A DNA stretch of 64,000 nucleotides, from positions 1,116,001-1,180,000 of the forward strand of contig NZ_VZPV01000001.1 of the NCBI RefSeq assembly GCF_008801405.1, written 5' to 3'. The translations under genes and the position numbers were made by a program. Positions 63,758 through 64,000 of this stretch are shown here, piece after piece; the first letter of the stretch is position 1; every line of letters begins with the position of its first letter. Source of the DNA: Ralstonia insidiosa (GTDB lineage: Bacteria > Pseudomonadota > Gammaproteobacteria > Burkholderiales > Burkholderiaceae). A model generated the notes under the pieces. That model was given only the letters and a program-made list of their open reading frames with translations, was not told the DNA's origin and did no database searches.

Positions 63758-64000
63758 TCAGAGCGTGCGGATGATCGTGCGGCGGAACTCGTCGATGTGC
63801 TCGCGGATGGCCTCGCGGGCAGCGGGCACGTCGCGGCGTTCCAGCGCATCGAGCACGGCGAGGTGCTCGTCGTACACGTTCTGCAGGTGTTGCGGCTCCG
63901 ACAGCGAGAGGAACCAGAAGCGCGCCTGCTTTTCATGCAGGCCGCGCAGCAGCTCGGCCAGCACGCGGTTGCGCGAGGCGGCGGAGATGGCGAGGTGGAA
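63758..64000 (-). CDS. GntR-family (FadR-type) regulator, C-terminal fragment
   Basis: 81 codons to the edge. The frame reads FHLAISAASRNRVLAELL and EHLAVLDALERRDVPAAREA, ending HIDEFRRTII, the last helices of the FCD ligand-binding domain with its metal-binding His residues (FHLAI and REHIDE). The DNA-binding half lies beyond the right edge. It is first of the DUF2848-amidase-MFS run and is the probable regulator. Confidence 0.85.
   Translation of the reverse strand, partial: FHLAISAASRNRVLAELLRGLHEKQARFWFLSLSEPQHLQNVYDEHLAVLDALERRDVPAAREAIREHIDEFRRTIIRTL

Overview
The window is GC-rich, densely coded chromosomal DNA from a betaproteobacterium of the Burkholderiales, most probably Ralstonia. 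This is inferred from the gene content and order recA-recX-DUF2889-sucC-sucD-terC-pilin-moaC followed by pgk-pyk-fba-purC-purE-purK, from codon use, and from the many small transport/regulator units; no database search was possible. Nothing indicates a plasmid, prophage, insertion sequence or CRISPR array.

Layout. 1-13 kb is accessory metabolism: the end of a branched-chain amino acid ABC importer (a fused LivH-LivM permease plus its binding protein), a cupin, an SRPBCC-like protein, an FAD monooxygenase divergent from a LysR regulator, an MFS symporter with an M14-type deacylase, an MFS exporter divergent from an ArsR-like regulator around a 51-bp perfect dyad, and a TetR regulator divergent from a Baeyer-Villiger monooxygenase and an alpha/beta hydrolase. 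13-20 kb holds a PilZ protein, a small AT-richer cytochrome c gene, a CAU-anticodon tRNA gene, a long MHS-type transporter, a DUF4212 protein and a TctD/TctE-like two-component system.

20-32 kb is the conserved core: recA with an SOS box, recX, sucCD and terC, then a type IV pilus block. That block has two sigma-54-type pilin genes in tandem, a PglL/Wzy-type oligosaccharyltransferase or ligase, and a third, different pilin. moaC and a BepA-type M48 protease follow. 32-38 kb has a YheT hydrolase, an NTF2-like protein, a WaaF-type heptosyltransferase, a zinc-finger protein, and a tightly overlapping azlC-azlD-rarD operon. 38-46 kb is housekeeping: lower glycolysis (pgk, pyk, fba), purine synthesis (purC, purE, purK) and a Sua5/TsaC protein for tRNA t6A.

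46-64 kb is mixed: a GDSL lipoprotein esterase, a TPR protein, mobB overlapping dacB, an MFS protein, a small exported protein made of KFDPYSQGA repeats, an exported protein whose start lies inside a terminator hairpin, a DUF1045/phnM pair, a PAS-GAF-PAS-GGDEF-EAL protein, a soluble chemoreceptor-like protein with reversed domain order, a long inverted repeat, and a catabolic-looking MFS-amidase-DUF2848-GntR cluster running off the right edge.

Most units pair a transporter or enzyme with a local regulator, and several likely operators are visible directly: a T-N11-A box, the 51-bp dyad, phased TGTC repeats upstream of two -24/-12 promoters, and a dyad overlapping a TATAAT element. No clearly new defence or mobile system was found. 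The most interesting regions are the pilin/glycosylation block, the terminator that overlaps a start codon, the repeat protein, and the fused permease.
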